The notes under the pieces were generated by a model. It was not told where the DNA came from. It did no database searches and saw only the letters and a list, made by a program, of their open reading frames with translations. The position numbers and the translations under genes are program-made. 64,000 nt of DNA from Corynebacterium sp. sy039 (GTDB lineage Bacteria > Actinomycetota > Actinomycetes > Mycobacteriales > Mycobacteriaceae): positions 1,550,001 to 1,614,000 of the forward strand of contig NZ_CP042325.1 of NCBI RefSeq assembly GCF_007904105.1, written 5' to 3'. Below, piece by piece: positions 10,287 to 20,253 of the stretch (its first letter is position 1; each line of letters begins with the position of its first letter).

Positions 10287-10762
10287 GTTATCTAGTATGG
10301 CTGTTTTATCGCCTTAAGTCACTTCACGCCCCCCACATTAGCCAAAGGTTTGATGGCCATCTCTGGCCTAAAAAATTGGCTTTTTCCTGTCACTATTTCT
10401 TAAAAAGAATACGTACATATTCCAGAATTCACCGCATTACACATTGACGCAGGTCAGCACGCCGCTTTTATTCGAGCCACTGACAGAAGGTCAGATAAGA
10501 AGTACATGCAGGACAAAAAATAATTATTTTTCAGCGTTTCCAGAAAGAAAATATTGAGAGTTTTATCACATAAGAAAGCAGGGGCATTTTTGCCATATCA
10601 AACTTTAGTATGCCCCTTAGTTACCTGGCATTATGCAGGCATTAGAACCAAAAATAACCTAAAGAATAGTCGGAAAAATTTTTTCATACATCTCGGGAAC
10701 TTTTTTCACATTCCATACGACTATCGCACTCATGCCCCCCCACCTACACAAAAATAACAAAA
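10287..10762. other. Non-coding stretch upstream of ctaE
   Basis: This 476-bp region separates the ctaF terminator from the ctaE start. It is AT-rich, presumably contains the ctaE-qcrCAB promoter, and shows no gene or clear operator that I can support. Confidence 0.5.
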
Positions 10763-10792
10763 GAGCCTTCGAGCTACCCAACTCGAAGGCTC
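10763..10792 (-). terminator. Terminator of ctaC-ctaF
   Basis: An 11-bp perfect stem (GAGCCTTCGAG and its complement) with an 8-nt loop, 25 bp past the ctaF stop, followed on the minus strand by TTTTGTTATTTTTG. Confidence 0.85.
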
Positions 10793-10816
10793 CGCGTTTA
10801 ACAGCAAACAAAACTT

Positions 10817-11269
10817 TTAATGTTTTTCCTTTGGCAATCCATATTGCAGATTCAGCATAGTAGTAGTCCAAATCAACAAAATTGCACCTGCAGCAATGAG
10901 CCAATAATGCATAAAGATGATACCAAACCCAAGAACTGCAACCGCACCACTCATGGCAGCAGGCCAAATAGAGCTAGGGCTAAAGAAACCAAGTGTGCCA
11001 GCACCATCAGCAATCTCTGCTTCTTCCCAGTCTTCTGGAAGAACATCGACGTGCTTGTCAGTGAAATGGAGATAACCAGCAAGCATGAGCATCAATGCAG
11101 TTGCCAATACCAATGACACACCACCTGCCCACTCGAAGTTGTATGTGCCTGCACCTTCTTTATAAAGATTTCCATCATCACGAACGTAGGTAGTGGCGAA
11201 GAAATACACCACAGTAGCAGCAAAGAGATATACCGCCATGCCATACAAGAGTTTTGCAGTTGCTTTCAT
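10817..11269 (-). CDS. ctaF: Cytochrome aa3 oxidase subunit IV
   Basis: The small actinobacterial subunit of the aa3 oxidase, 150 residues, with four predicted helices arranged in two pairs around a hydrophilic segment containing [16 protein letters not shown]. The family is typically about 140 residues. It follows ctaC by 12 bp, so the two form an operon closed by a strong terminator. The sequence alone gives no catalytic residues; identity rests on the family sequence and position. Confidence 0.9.
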   Translation of the reverse strand: MKATAKLLYGMAVYLFAATVVYFFATTYVRDDGNLYKEGAGTYNFEWAGGVSLVLATALMLMLAGYLHFTDKHVDVLPEDWEEAEIADGAGTLGFFSPSSIWPAAMSGAVAVLGFGIIFMHYWLIAAGAILLIWTTTMLNLQYGLPKEKH

Positions 11270-11281
11270 CGATAATCCCCT

Positions 11282-12373
11282 TTATCTCTTCGCAAGCTCG
11301 TTATTGTCTACTGCATTGTCGCCATCACGAGTCATGCGATCAACGTTGAATGGGTGTGTAGTCACCGCATAAGGTTGCTCACCAATCTTCGCAAGAGCTT
11401 CTGAGTTCGGCAAAGATGGATCGTCATGCCTAATCTTGAGATATTCCTTGAACTTCTCTGGCGAAACGACGCGAATCTCAAAGTTCATCATGGAGTGGTA
11501 GGTACCGCACATCTCCGCACAGCGACCGACGAAAGCACCTTCCTTTTCAATCTTTTCGATCTGGAAACGACGCTCTTGCTTATTCTCCTCTGGGTGAGAA
11601 TAGACATCTCGCTTGAATAGGAACTCAGGAACCCAGAAAGCGTGGGAAACATCGTTAGAAGCCAAGTCGAACTGAATTGGCGTCTGTGATGGAAGAACAA
11701 GAACTGGTACTTCCTCACTGGTTCCTAGAGTCTCAATAAGATTGAAACGTAGGTAAGAAGTATCATTCTTAGAACGACCATTGATTGGGTTATCGCCGTT
11801 TGGATCAACTTTTGACGCCTCTGCCTGTGCCTGACGTTCCTGATCCACACCGTCATAATCAGAACCAGTTGGGCTTAGTTCAGCCGCAACGTGCTGATAA
11901 CCAAACTTCCAGTTCCACTGATAACCAGTAACATCAACAGTTACTTCTGGATTTTTATTCAGTGCATTGACTTTATCTTCAGTCTGAACTGTAAAGAAGA
12001 ATAGAGCCATCACAATAATGATTGGAACAATAGTAAGAACTAACTCCAATGGAACGTTATATTGCGTCTGGCGTGGGAACTCATCTTTTCCTGCTTTCTT
12101 GGCACGCTTTGCATTCCAAGCCAGCATCCCATAAATAAACAGACCCCACATAATAAAACCAATGATCCATGCGGCAACCCATACCCAGGACCAGAAGTTA
12201 TACATTGCAGTTGCCTCAGGGGTAATACCCTTTGGCCAACCAAAAGCCAAGATCTCACCAAGAAGACCACCTGGCGCTTCGACGTCACATCCGGCAAGTG
12301 CGAAGCCACTGACACCTAGAAGGGCACCTAGGAGCACCTTACGGCTCATGCCACGCTTCTGCTGCTGATTCAC
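11282..12373 (-). CDS. ctaC: Cytochrome aa3 oxidase subunit II (CuA, lipoprotein)
   Basis: Carries the binuclear CuA centre that receives electrons from QcrC. It has 363 residues. The N-terminus has a lipobox, FALAGC, placing a lipidated cysteine at 28. Two membrane helices follow, then the cupredoxin domain. CuA ligands are visible in GRCAEMCGTYHSMM (two Cys, His, Met) with an upstream His in SHAFWVPEF. A charged insertion around residues 155-185 is typical of the corynebacterial protein. It is the first gene of ctaC-ctaF. Confidence 0.95.
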   Translation of the reverse strand: MNQQQKRGMSRKVLLGALLGVSGFALAGCDVEAPGGLLGEILAFGWPKGITPEATAMYNFWSWVWVAAWIIGFIMWGLFIYGMLAWNAKRAKKAGKDEFPRQTQYNVPLELVLTIVPIIIVMALFFFTVQTEDKVNALNKNPEVTVDVTGYQWNWKFGYQHVAAELSPTGSDYDGVDQERQAQAEASKVDPNGDNPINGRSKNDTSYLRFNLIETLGTSEEVPVLVLPSQTPIQFDLASNDVSHAFWVPEFLFKRDVYSHPEENKQERRFQIEKIEKEGAFVGRCAEMCGTYHSMMNFEIRVVSPEKFKEYLKIRHDDPSLPNSEALAKIGEQPYAVTTHPFNVDRMTRDGDNAVDNNELAKR

Positions 12374-12832
12374 GCGCGTCTGCCTTCCTTCATCTGAACA
12401 ATATATTTCTCTGAAGATTCTTGATCGTCACACATCACATAGAGCGTGACGTAGTTTTCTTGTTCCCTTCAAGAACCCACCTAAATATGCAGGATAGCGC
12501 ACAATTGCCCTTTCCTTTAACTCAACAAGCACAAATGATTTCAGCACTAAATACGGCAAAAAAAACGTTTCCCCTTTTCACAACGGTTTTTTATCCGTTA
12601 CCCTGCACCGCAGTAGGCAAACACTCCCGTTGAATGTAATCCATTTCACAAAACATACGAGACGTATCAACCTTATGGATACCCACAAGTTTCACCCGTA
12701 TTACCCCCGCCGTCCTAACGCTTTATTCCCTCACACTCTTAATTCAGTCGAACGCTACCCAACGGCATTGAGTCCAAGAAATAAATACCCCGTCCAAGCA
12801 GCACGGTAACTCGTCGAATAGCTAAAGCAGGC
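12374..12832. other. Non-coding region between divergent ctaC and asnB
   Basis: It must hold the ctaC and asnB promoters. Apart from the asnB -10 candidate just downstream I see no gene, repeat or known operator. Confidence 0.5.
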
Positions 12833-12838
12833 TATAGT
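12833..12838 (+). promoter_or_regulatory. Candidate -10 box of asnB
   Basis: TATAGT about 55 bp before the asnB start. No convincing -35 is seen at the expected distance, which is common in corynebacteria. Confidence 0.4.
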
Positions 12839-12891
12839 CTGTGTAAGTAACTCGATTAAAAGAATGAAAAGACTTTAGGATCTGATTATTT

Positions 12892-14814
12892 ATGTGCGGA
12901 CTTCTTGGTTTCCTCAGCGCCAACTCTAGCGCTGCCAGCTTTACCAGCAGCATCGAAAAAGCGCTGCCATGTATGCGCCACCGCGGTCCCGACGAGGCGG
13001 GTTCTTGGCATAATGACCAAGTTATTTTCGGTTTTAATCGCCTCTCGATTATTGACCTTGAACATTCTCACCAGCCATTAACCTGGGGGCCAGCAGAGCA
13101 GCCAGAGCGCTATGCCATGACATTCAATGGGGAGATTTATAACTACGTAGAGCTGCGTCAGGAATTAGAAGGATACGGCTACAGTTTTAATACTTCTGGC
13201 GACGGCGAACCAATCATTGTTGGTTTCCATCACTGGGGCAAAGATGTCGTCTCTCACTTGCGCGGAATGTTTGGCATTGCCATTTGGGACTCCGTCGAAA
13301 AGCAACTATTTTTGGCACGCGATCCTTTTGGCATTAAGCCACTTTATTATGCGACCACTACCAAGGGCACTGCTTTCTCCTCCGAGAAAAAGTGCTTACT
13401 AGCAATGGAACAAGACTTGAGCCTTGATTTATCGCTCGATAGGCGCGCGATCGAACACTATGTAGATTTGCAATATGTTCCAGAGCCAGAAAGCCTCCAT
13501 AGCGCTATTCGACGACTCGAGTCTGGTTGTATTGCCACAGTTAAGCCAGGTGGCGAGGTAGAGCAACAACGCTATTTCACACCTCGGTTCCCTGCGCAGC
13601 CAGTAACAAAAGGAAAAGAACAAGAGTTATTCGACCGTATCGCTCGTGCGCTTGAGGACTCCGTCGAAAAGCATATGCGTGCTGATGTCACCGTAGGTTC
13701 CTTCCTCTCTGGCGGCATTGATTCCACGGCAATTGCTGCACTAGCCAAACGTCATAACCCGGATCTGATAACCTTCACCACAGGTTTTGAGCGAGAAGGC
13801 TACTCAGAAGTAGATGTTGCTGCAGAATCTGCAGAGGCAATCGGGGTAAAACACGTGGTGAAAATTGTGTCACCAGAAGAATACGCTGCAGCTATTCCAA
13901 AAATCATGTGGTATCTTGACGACCCAGTGGCAGACCCATCGCTTGTGCCACTATATTTTGTGGCGCAAGAAGCACGAAAGCACGTCAAAGTGGTTCTTTC
14001 TGGAGAAGGCGCTGATGAATTATTTGGTGGATACACCATTTATAAAGAACCACTTTCCTTGGCACCATTCGAGAAAATACCATCGCCTTTGCGCAGAGGT
14101 TTAGGCAAGCTCTCGCAGATATTGCCCACAGGAATGAAAGGCAAATCACTACTAGAGCGTGGTGCAATGACCATGGAAGAACGCTACTACGGCAATGCTC
14201 GCTCTTTTAATTTCGACCAGCTCCAGCGCGTATTGCCGTGGGCAAAAACTCAGTGGGATCACAAGGACGTAACAGCACCGATCTACGCACATTCCCGCGA
14301 TATGGACCCGGTTGCCCGAATGCAACATCTTGACCTGTTCACCTGGATGCGTGGCGATATTTTGGTCAAAGCAGACAAAATGACCATGGCAAACTCTCTA
14401 GAGTTGCGCGTGCCATTTTTGGATCGGGAAGTTTTTGCCGTTGCAGAAACAATCCCTTATGACCTCAAAATCTCCCATAACACCACAAAATATGCGTTGC
14501 GCAAGGCTATGGAGCAAATTGTCCCTGCCCATGTGCTCCATCGCAAGAAATTGGGCTTCCCCGTACCCATGCGCCACTGGCTAGCTGGCGATGAACTATT
14601 TGGCTGGGCGCAAGATCAAATCACGCAGTCAGAGACTGAAGATATTTTTGATAAAAAAGCTATTCTCACCATGCTCAATGAGCATCGCGACGGTGTATCA
14701 GATCATTCTCGGAGGCTATGGACAGTATTGGCGTTCATGGTATGGCATGGCATTTTTGTGGAAGAACGCATTGATCCAGGTATTGAGGACAAAGAATACC
14801 CGGTATATCTCTAG
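12892..14814 (+). CDS. ltsA: Glutamine-dependent amidotransferase / asparagine synthetase LtsA
   Basis: Class II glutamine amidotransferase fused to an asparagine-synthetase domain, 640 residues, the same length as C. glutamicum LtsA. Cys2 is the N-terminal nucleophile (MCGLLGF), with HRGPDEAG and FNRLSIID following. The ATP-pyrophosphatase loop SGGIDSTA begins near residue 274. In C. glutamicum, ltsA (asnB-annotated) is needed for lysozyme resistance and amidation of cell-wall diaminopimelate, so wall modification is more likely than free asparagine synthesis. It is monocistronic and ends at a strong hairpin. Confidence 0.93.
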   Translation: MCGLLGFLSANSSAASFTSSIEKALPCMRHRGPDEAGSWHNDQVIFGFNRLSIIDLEHSHQPLTWGPAEQPERYAMTFNGEIYNYVELRQELEGYGYSFNTSGDGEPIIVGFHHWGKDVVSHLRGMFGIAIWDSVEKQLFLARDPFGIKPLYYATTTKGTAFSSEKKCLLAMEQDLSLDLSLDRRAIEHYVDLQYVPEPESLHSAIRRLESGCIATVKPGGEVEQQRYFTPRFPAQPVTKGKEQELFDRIARALEDSVEKHMRADVTVGSFLSGGIDSTAIAALAKRHNPDLITFTTGFEREGYSEVDVAAESAEAIGVKHVVKIVSPEEYAAAIPKIMWYLDDPVADPSLVPLYFVAQEARKHVKVVLSGEGADELFGGYTIYKEPLSLAPFEKIPSPLRRGLGKLSQILPTGMKGKSLLERGAMTMEERYYGNARSFNFDQLQRVLPWAKTQWDHKDVTAPIYAHSRDMDPVARMQHLDLFTWMRGDILVKADKMTMANSLELRVPFLDREVFAVAETIPYDLKISHNTTKYALRKAMEQIVPAHVLHRKKLGFPVPMRHWLAGDELFGWAQDQITQSETEDIFDKKAILTMLNEHRDGVSDHSRRLWTVLAFMVWHGIFVEERIDPGIEDKEYPVYL

Positions 14815-14846
14815 AATTAACGCTCTCGCAGACAGCGACAAACGCA

Positions 14847-14879
14847 AAAGCCGACTCACTAGGACTAGGAGTCGGCTTT
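14847..14879. terminator. Terminator between asnB and erpA
   Basis: An 11-bp stem (AAAGCCGACTC with GAGTCGGCTTT), with an inner CTAG/CTAG pairing. It lies between converging genes and can serve the plus strand; the A-start and T-end suggest it works both ways. Confidence 0.8.
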
Positions 14880-14934
14880 GTGTATCTATAACATCTGCAG
14901 CATCTATGGCAGCAGAGTTGAGTACATTGAATAA

Positions 14935-15294
14935 TTAGTTGAATGAATCTCCACAGGCACAAGAACTACCTGCATTAGGGTTATCAATGGTAAAGCCCTG
15001 CGACTCAATAGTGTCCGCGAAATCAATACGGGCCCCAGTGAGATAAGGAATGCTCATCTTATCCACGACAAGACGTACGCCCCCAACAATATCTTCTTTG
15101 TCTCCATCAAGCTGGCGATCATCAAAATAGAGTTGGTAGCGTAATCCTGCACAACCACCTGGTTGCACTGCAATACGCAAAGCAAGATCATCACGACCCT
15201 CTTGCTCTAATAATGCCTTTGCCTTAGCAGCAGCAGCCTCGGAAAGAATAACCCCCGTATTGGTATCTTTGGTATCTGTAGAAGGTGCTGTCAT
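14935..15294 (-). CDS. erpA: A-type iron-sulfur carrier (ErpA/HesB family)
   Basis: Delivers [4Fe-4S] or [2Fe-2S] clusters to client enzymes in the cytosol. The start at 15294 (MTAPSTD) is set by AAGGAG about 9 nt upstream, giving 119 residues; a longer frame adds 27 residues without homology. The three cluster cysteines are present: Cys48 in GGCAG and Cys112 and Cys114 in SCACGD. Likely local clients include LipA and GltB/GltD, which all bind clusters; this is inference. Confidence 0.88.
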   Translation of the reverse strand: MTAPSTDTKDTNTGVILSEAAAAKAKALLEQEGRDDLALRIAVQPGGCAGLRYQLYFDDRQLDGDKEDIVGGVRLVVDKMSIPYLTGARIDFADTIESQGFTIDNPNAGSSCACGDSFN

Positions 15295-15508
15295 GACTAC
15301 TTTCTCCTTAACATTGTGGACATAGGAACCTAAGTTGATGAGAAGTTCTTGTGAGAACTGTATCAAAAAATACAAGTATCCCCACGCTACCCTTATCTTG
15401 GCTTTTACGCTAGATATGCTAGAGCATTACACTCTTTTAGGCTTCAAGAAACTTCTTCGGAACTTCTTTATGTGCAACACATGACGCTAAAAATTATTCC
15501 CTCACATA

Positions 15509-15534
15509 TTCCATACGCATTTTCCATACGCATT
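15509..15534. repeat. 13-bp tandem repeat upstream of the DUF3043 gene
   Basis: TTCCATACGCATT occurs twice head to tail. It lies about 85 bp before the preferred DUF3043 start. Function unknown; it could be a slipped duplication or a binding site. Confidence 0.6.
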
Positions 15535-15618
15535 CCACACACATTGCGCGTGCATTCCACAAAGTGCGGGTGTATGGGAGTTGTTACTTTGTCGCTTCTA
15601 ATTGGTAGCCTTAGGAAC

Positions 15619-16389
15619 GTGAAACTTCCTTGGAATGATGAGAAAAAGCAAGAGCAAGAATCAGTATCAGCTGCTTCGGCAGGAACTGCACGTCGACTAG
15701 CAAAAGAGCAACCTGGGGAGGAGCAAAAACCTCTGGCTGCAGAAACCTCAGAGACAAAGCCTCAAGAGTCTCAGCAGACCTCAAAGGCATACACTCCCAA
15801 GAAAGGTCATGCCACGCCTTCTCGTAAGCAGGCGCAACAGCATTTGGGGACATTTGAGTCGCGCTATGCTCCGCAAGGAACATACAGCGAGAATCGAAAA
15901 AAACGCAAGGAGCTCAAAGCGTCGATGAGCGCTGAGCAGTGGCGAGACTATAAGAAGAAAGAAAAGCAGGAACGGCAAAAGCAACAACGCGAAGCTCAAG
16001 CGGCAATGGATCGTGGAGAAGAAAAGTATCTTCTTGCACGCGACAAAGGACCGGAGCGTCGTTTTGTTCGTGATTTTATTGACTCCCGACGCTACCTCAA
16101 TAATTACGTCATGCCTTTCGCAATTGTGCTGCTACTCATCTTGATTATTGGTCAACGTATGCCACAAATTGCGTCGATAATTTCTCTCGTAGCAATGATT
16201 ATCATGCTGATTTTCTTTGCCGAAGGCATCTGGCTTGGTCGTGCGGCAGCACGTGCAACGAAAGCAAAGTTCCCCGATACTACCGAGTCTGGTTTTGGTC
16301 TAGGTTTTTATGCCTATGGTCGCGCCACCCAACCGAGAAAATGGCGTACTCCTAAACCACGTGTGTCCTTAGGAGAAAAGGTGAGTTAA
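15619..16389 (+). CDS. DUF3043 membrane protein
   Basis: A conserved actinobacterial protein of unknown function. I start it at GTG 15619 (VKLPWNDE...) with AGGA about 6 nt upstream; the frame is open further upstream but those residues look like noise. It has 256 residues: a long highly charged Lys/Glu/Gln-rich N-terminal region (to about 155), then two hydrophobic helices (FAIVLLLILIIG and a second one ending IFFAEG), and a basic tail. Its stop overlaps the cobU start (TAATG), so it leads the cob operon. The same order occurs in C. glutamicum (cg2412). Confidence 0.8.
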   Translation: MKLPWNDEKKQEQESVSAASAGTARRLAKEQPGEEQKPLAAETSETKPQESQQTSKAYTPKKGHATPSRKQAQQHLGTFESRYAPQGTYSENRKKRKELKASMSAEQWRDYKKKEKQERQKQQREAQAAMDRGEEKYLLARDKGPERRFVRDFIDSRRYLNNYVMPFAIVLLLILIIGQRMPQIASIISLVAMIIMLIFFAEGIWLGRAAARATKAKFPDTTESGFGLGFYAYGRATQPRKWRTPKPRVSLGEKVS

Positions 16390-16946
16390 TGCGCACGCTT
16401 ATTCTGGGTGGAGCGCGCTCTGGAAAATCTAGTTTCGCAGAGAATCTTATCGGCGAGGCTTCGTGTCTCTATATAGCCACTGCTCGCCCCACACCAGGTG
16501 ATTATGACTTTGCAGAGCGCATTGCCCGGCATAAGTCGCGTCGGCCTGCGCACTGGTTCACTGAGCAGGAACGTGATCTCCTTGAGATACTTGAGGAGTA
16601 CACACGCCCTCAGTCTCATCGCCCCGAGGTAGATTATATTCTTGTCGACGACTTGGGCACCTGGCTTAGCTATCAATATGACATTCACAAGGCGTGGGAT
16701 AAACCTCGCGGAAGTCTCCACCACCTTTTTGATGAGCTAGTTGCAAAAATTAGCGCTTTTCCGAGCACCATTGATCTTATTTTTGTCTCTCCTGAAGTAG
16801 GGATGGGCATTATTCCTGAGTATCACGCTGGTAGACTTTTTCGTGATGAATTAGGGCTACTCAATCAGATGATAGCCAGTGCCGTCGATCGTAGTCTGTT
16901 CGTAGTGGCAGGACAAGCATTAGAGCTGCATAAAAGCTACGATTGA
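16389..16946 (+). CDS. cobU: Adenosylcobinamide kinase / adenosylcobinamide-phosphate guanylyltransferase
   Basis: Phosphorylates adenosylcobinamide and then transfers GMP to it, making AdoCbi-GDP for nucleotide-loop assembly. It has 185 residues. The P-loop GGARSGKSS is at residues 6-14, with YIATARPTPGD just after and RHKSRRPAHWFTEQE following, the usual CobU order. ILVDDLGTWL matches the second nucleotide segment and SPEVGMGIIPE the family's conserved loop. It is coupled to the DUF3043 gene by a TAATG overlap. Only the late steps (cobU, cobT, cobS) are here, which fits cobinamide salvage. Confidence 0.92.
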   Translation: MRTLILGGARSGKSSFAENLIGEASCLYIATARPTPGDYDFAERIARHKSRRPAHWFTEQERDLLEILEEYTRPQSHRPEVDYILVDDLGTWLSYQYDIHKAWDKPRGSLHHLFDELVAKISAFPSTIDLIFVSPEVGMGIIPEYHAGRLFRDELGLLNQMIASAVDRSLFVVAGQALELHKSYD

Positions 16947-17002
16947 GGCTACAATCTTTATTTTTCCTGTGAGAGCCTTTTGAGAGTCGTTGAGGATTTC
17001 TT

Positions 17003-18076
17003 ATGCACGCAAGTGATTTTTTCCCTAAAGTTCACGCCCCTGACGCAGATATAGCGCAACAAGCGCGTGATTTTCAACTCACGCTAACAAAACCTACCGG
17101 CTCACTAGCACGCTTAGAAACTCTGGGAGTATGGTTGAGTTCTTGCCAAGGGTGCGTGCCTCCTAAGAAAATTACTCGACCACGATTAGTGGTTTTTGCA
17201 GGCGATCATGGCATTGCTACGAAAAATGTTTCACCATATCCAATTGAGGTTTCTGTGCAGATGGCAGAAAATATCCGTCAAGGTGGTGCTGGTGTTAATG
17301 CCCTTGCTCAACAATCAGGCACGGGAATACGCGTTGCTGATATTTCACTATTCCACGAGGCCACCGGCCCAGAGCGTGTTTCTCAGTCCTGTGGTTCGAT
17401 TGATGTGGAAGATGCAATGAGCGAGGAAGAACTCCACCGCGCAATCGAAATTGGTAAAACCATTGCAGACCAAGAGGTAGATTCAGGTGCTGACCTGCTT
17501 ATGGCTGGTGATCTAGGCATTGGCAACACCACTCCTTCGGCAGTAATAATTGGACTGCTCACTCATAAAGAACCTGTGCTTGTCACCGGACGTGGCTCGG
17601 GGGTCGATGATCAAGGGTGGCAACGTAAAACAGCTGCTGTACGTGACGCTATGTTCCGTGCGCGCAAAGATCGTCACGATATTCTCACGCTCATGCGCAA
17701 AGTAACCTCACCTGAGCTAGCAGCTATGGCAGCGTTTCTTGCTCAAGCAGCTATTCGACGCACCCCTATCCTCTTAGACGGTGTTGTGGTTACAGCAGCG
17801 GCAATGCTTGCAGAAAATCTTGCTCCTGGTGCTAAAGCCTGGATGCAAGCTGGGCACCAATCTGCTGAGCCGGCACACGCTTTTGCACTGGAGTATTTAG
17901 AGCTCAATCCCCTACTTCAATTGGGCATGCGCTTGGGTGAAGGTTCAGGTGCAGCAGCAGCTGTTCCATTGGTAATGATGAGCGCCAACATCATGAATGA
18001 TATGGAAACCTTTGCTTCAGCTGGGGTTTCTGGTAGTGATGCAGTTCCTGTTGGCCGCTTTAAGGATTGCTCCTAG
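17003..18076 (+). CDS. cobT: Nicotinate-nucleotide:dimethylbenzimidazole phosphoribosyltransferase
   Basis: Makes alpha-ribazole phosphate, the lower ligand precursor of cobalamin. It has 357 residues, the normal length. Conserved parts include KPTGSLARLE, VFAGDHGIA, DLGIGNTTPS and the catalytic-glutamate region MRLGEGSGAAAAVPL. It lies 56 bp after cobU and 1 bp before cobS. No gene for dimethylbenzimidazole synthesis is nearby. Confidence 0.93.
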   Translation: MHASDFFPKVHAPDADIAQQARDFQLTLTKPTGSLARLETLGVWLSSCQGCVPPKKITRPRLVVFAGDHGIATKNVSPYPIEVSVQMAENIRQGGAGVNALAQQSGTGIRVADISLFHEATGPERVSQSCGSIDVEDAMSEEELHRAIEIGKTIADQEVDSGADLLMAGDLGIGNTTPSAVIIGLLTHKEPVLVTGRGSGVDDQGWQRKTAAVRDAMFRARKDRHDILTLMRKVTSPELAAMAAFLAQAAIRRTPILLDGVVVTAAAMLAENLAPGAKAWMQAGHQSAEPAHAFALEYLELNPLLQLGMRLGEGSGAAAAVPLVMMSANIMNDMETFASAGVSGSDAVPVGRFKDCS

Positions 18077-18077
18077 T

Positions 18078-18935
18078 ATGTCAGGAAAAGTGGACTTTGT
18101 CCCTGGTAGCCACGGTTCTGCTTGGCTTGAAGGACCAGCTACAGCACTGAGTTGGCTAACCATCATACCTATTCGTGGTGCCGAAGCATTTGACCGTACT
18201 ACCGGTGCTCGCGTAATGGCATCGTTACCTGTGGTTGGTATCGTCTTTGGACTCGTAGGTAGTGCTTTAGCATGGCTTTTTCTCTCGCTACATATTTTTC
18301 CTTTTCTCAGCGCTGTACTGATCATTAGTGCATGGCAGCTTTTTAATCGTTTCATGCATCTAGATGGTTTTGCTGATGTTGCCGATGCACTTGGTTCCTA
18401 TGCTCCGCCGCAAAAAGCTCGCGACATCCTTTCCGACCCTCATGCCGGCCTTATTGCTATTGCCAGTGTGGTCCTTGCCCTGGGCGTCGAAATAGCAGCT
18501 ATTTTTTGTTTGTTAGATGCTGCTATGACTACCCGCATCAGCACCCCGACGTTACTGATTAGTATCTTCTTCATTCCGGTTATTTCACGAATTTGTGCCA
18601 TGATAGGTGCTCATCGGCGTTTTTACCCTATGCGCACCCAAGGTTTTGGCGCATTGTTCATCGGTCATGTGCAGACCTGGTGGGTAGCATTATGGGCTTT
18701 CTTGGCGTTAGTTTTGTGCTTTTCCTTAGCCCTGATGTGCGCAGCACCTGTTATGGCTCTTATGCTCAGTGTGAGTGTTGCCTTGGTGGTGAGTATTATC
18801 GTTGCCACCATCTGTGCCATTCATTGCTTTCGACGTTTTCGCGGACTCAATGGTGACACCAACGGTTTTATCTTAGAGATGAGCGTCGTAAGTTGTTCTG
18901 TGGTGTTCGCGGTTCTATTGCCGCTACTGCCATGA
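18078..18935 (+). CDS. cobS: Adenosylcobinamide-GDP ribazoletransferase (cobalamin synthase)
   Basis: An integral membrane enzyme joining AdoCbi-GDP and alpha-ribazole into cobalamin. The ATG at 18078 comes directly after the cobT stop and gives 285 residues; earlier in-frame codons lie inside cobT. The family motif LDGFADVADAL is present (near residue 97), followed by SDPHAGLIA. Several membrane helices follow. It is the last gene of the cob operon, closed by a 12-bp hairpin. Confidence 0.9.
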   Translation: MSGKVDFVPGSHGSAWLEGPATALSWLTIIPIRGAEAFDRTTGARVMASLPVVGIVFGLVGSALAWLFLSLHIFPFLSAVLIISAWQLFNRFMHLDGFADVADALGSYAPPQKARDILSDPHAGLIAIASVVLALGVEIAAIFCLLDAAMTTRISTPTLLISIFFIPVISRICAMIGAHRRFYPMRTQGFGALFIGHVQTWWVALWAFLALVLCFSLALMCAAPVMALMLSVSVALVVSIIVATICAIHCFRRFRGLNGDTNGFILEMSVVSCSVVFAVLLPLLP

Positions 18936-18952
18936 GTGCTGCACATAAATAA

Positions 18953-18979
18953 ACCTGGTGCACACCATGTGCACCAGGT
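18953..18979. terminator. Terminator between cobS and ilvE
   Basis: A 12-bp perfect stem (ACCTGGTGCACA and its complement) with a 3-nt loop between two converging genes. There is no long T-run, so efficiency is uncertain, but the stem is very stable. Confidence 0.65.
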
Positions 18980-19002
18980 AAGCGGCAAAGAAAATAGCGC
19001 CC

Positions 19003-20109
19003 TTAAGGCTCGATAAGAGTATACATCCAACCGTGGATGTCTTCTTCAGTGCCTTTTTGGATACCAGTGAGTTTTTCACGCAATTGCATAGTTATCTCTC
19101 CTGGTTGATTGCCGTTGATACTGAATTGCCCTTGTGGATATTTTGCAGAACCAACAGGGGTAATAACTGCTGCGGTACCACAAGCAAAAGTTTCGCTCAT
19201 CTCACCGCTACGCGATTTTTCTTCCCATTCTTGGACAGAAATTAAGCGTTCTTGTGCATGATAGCCAAGATCTTGAGCGAGCTGAACAATGCTCTGTCGG
19301 GTGACACCTGGCAGAATTGAACCAGATAATCTCGGCGTAATGACCTGTGCGTCTTTTCCTTTCCCCTGCACAAAAAACATATTCATGCCACCCATTTCTT
19401 CAATATAGGTGCGTTCTTTGGCATCAAGCCATACCACTTGCTCACAGCCTTCTTCTGTTGCCTGAGCCTGGGCGAGCAAAGAAGCAGCATAGTTACCAGC
19501 ACACTTTGCCGCACCTGTTCCTCCTGGAGCAGCGCGAACATAATCAGTGCTCAACCATACTGATACCGGTTTGATCCCATCGGCAAAATATGCTCCTGCA
19601 GGAGAAGCGATAAGAATATACATATATGACTGCGATGGGGAAACCCCTAGAGTATTTTCTGTAGCAATCATAAAGGGGCGCAAGTAGAGCACTTCTTCCC
19701 CACCTGGAGCTGGAACCCAATCACGGTCAATATCAACAAGTTGACGTATGGATTCTATGAACAGTTCTTCCGGCAACTCTGGCATAGCAAGACGTTGTGC
19801 TGATGCTTGAAAGCGGTGTGCATTTTCTAGTGGGCGGAAAGTCTTAATGCTTCCGTCGGCATGGCGATAGGCTTTGAGTCCCTCAAAAATTGCCTGACCA
19901 TAATGCAGCACGCTTGTTGCTGGATCAAGAGAAATCGGCTGGTACGGCACCACTTTGGCATCGTGCCAACCTTGCTCTTTATTCCAGTTGATTGTCACCA
20001 TATGGTCGCTAAAATGCTTACCGAAACCTGGGTTAGCAAGGATTTCTTGGAGCCGCTCTGGTGACGTCGGAGTTGTGGTTTTCTGAACTGTGAAAGTAGA
20101 AGACGTCAT
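19003..20109 (-). CDS. ilvE: Branched-chain amino acid aminotransferase
   Basis: PLP enzyme that transaminates the keto acids of leucine, isoleucine and valine, a class IV aminotransferase of 368 residues. [25 protein letters not shown], and [11 protein letters not shown] are family blocks, and [13 protein letters not shown] is the cofactor-phosphate loop. The PLP lysine is in [13 protein letters not shown]. The AAGGAG before ATG 20109 is only about 1 nt away, unusually close, but no better start exists and the N-terminus matches C. glutamicum IlvE. It is divergent from pepA, as in C. glutamicum. Confidence 0.93.
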   Translation of the reverse strand: MTSSTFTVQKTTTPTSPERLQEILANPGFGKHFSDHMVTINWNKEQGWHDAKVVPYQPISLDPATSVLHYGQAIFEGLKAYRHADGSIKTFRPLENAHRFQASAQRLAMPELPEELFIESIRQLVDIDRDWVPAPGGEEVLYLRPFMIATENTLGVSPSQSYMYILIASPAGAYFADGIKPVSVWLSTDYVRAAPGGTGAAKCAGNYAASLLAQAQATEEGCEQVVWLDAKERTYIEEMGGMNMFFVQGKGKDAQVITPRLSGSILPGVTRQSIVQLAQDLGYHAQERLISVQEWEEKSRSGEMSETFACGTAAVITPVGSAKYPQGQFSINGNQPGEITMQLREKLTGIQKGTEEDIHGWMYTLIEP

Positions 20110-20253
20110 GCTCCTTGAATATACACCTTGTTCAGAGCAGGGAGAAAATCATATTTTCCGCTATTGTAGAAATACTCCCAGATATGTTTTTCTACTCATT
20201 CAAGCGCATCATGCAAGCGCGGGGAAAGCATAACGATTACGGAAGGTTGTATT

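Noticed and set aside
15295..15618. Possible cobalamin riboswitch before the DUF3043-cobUTS operon
   Set aside because: No B12-box-like sequence was found; only a short tandem repeat is present.
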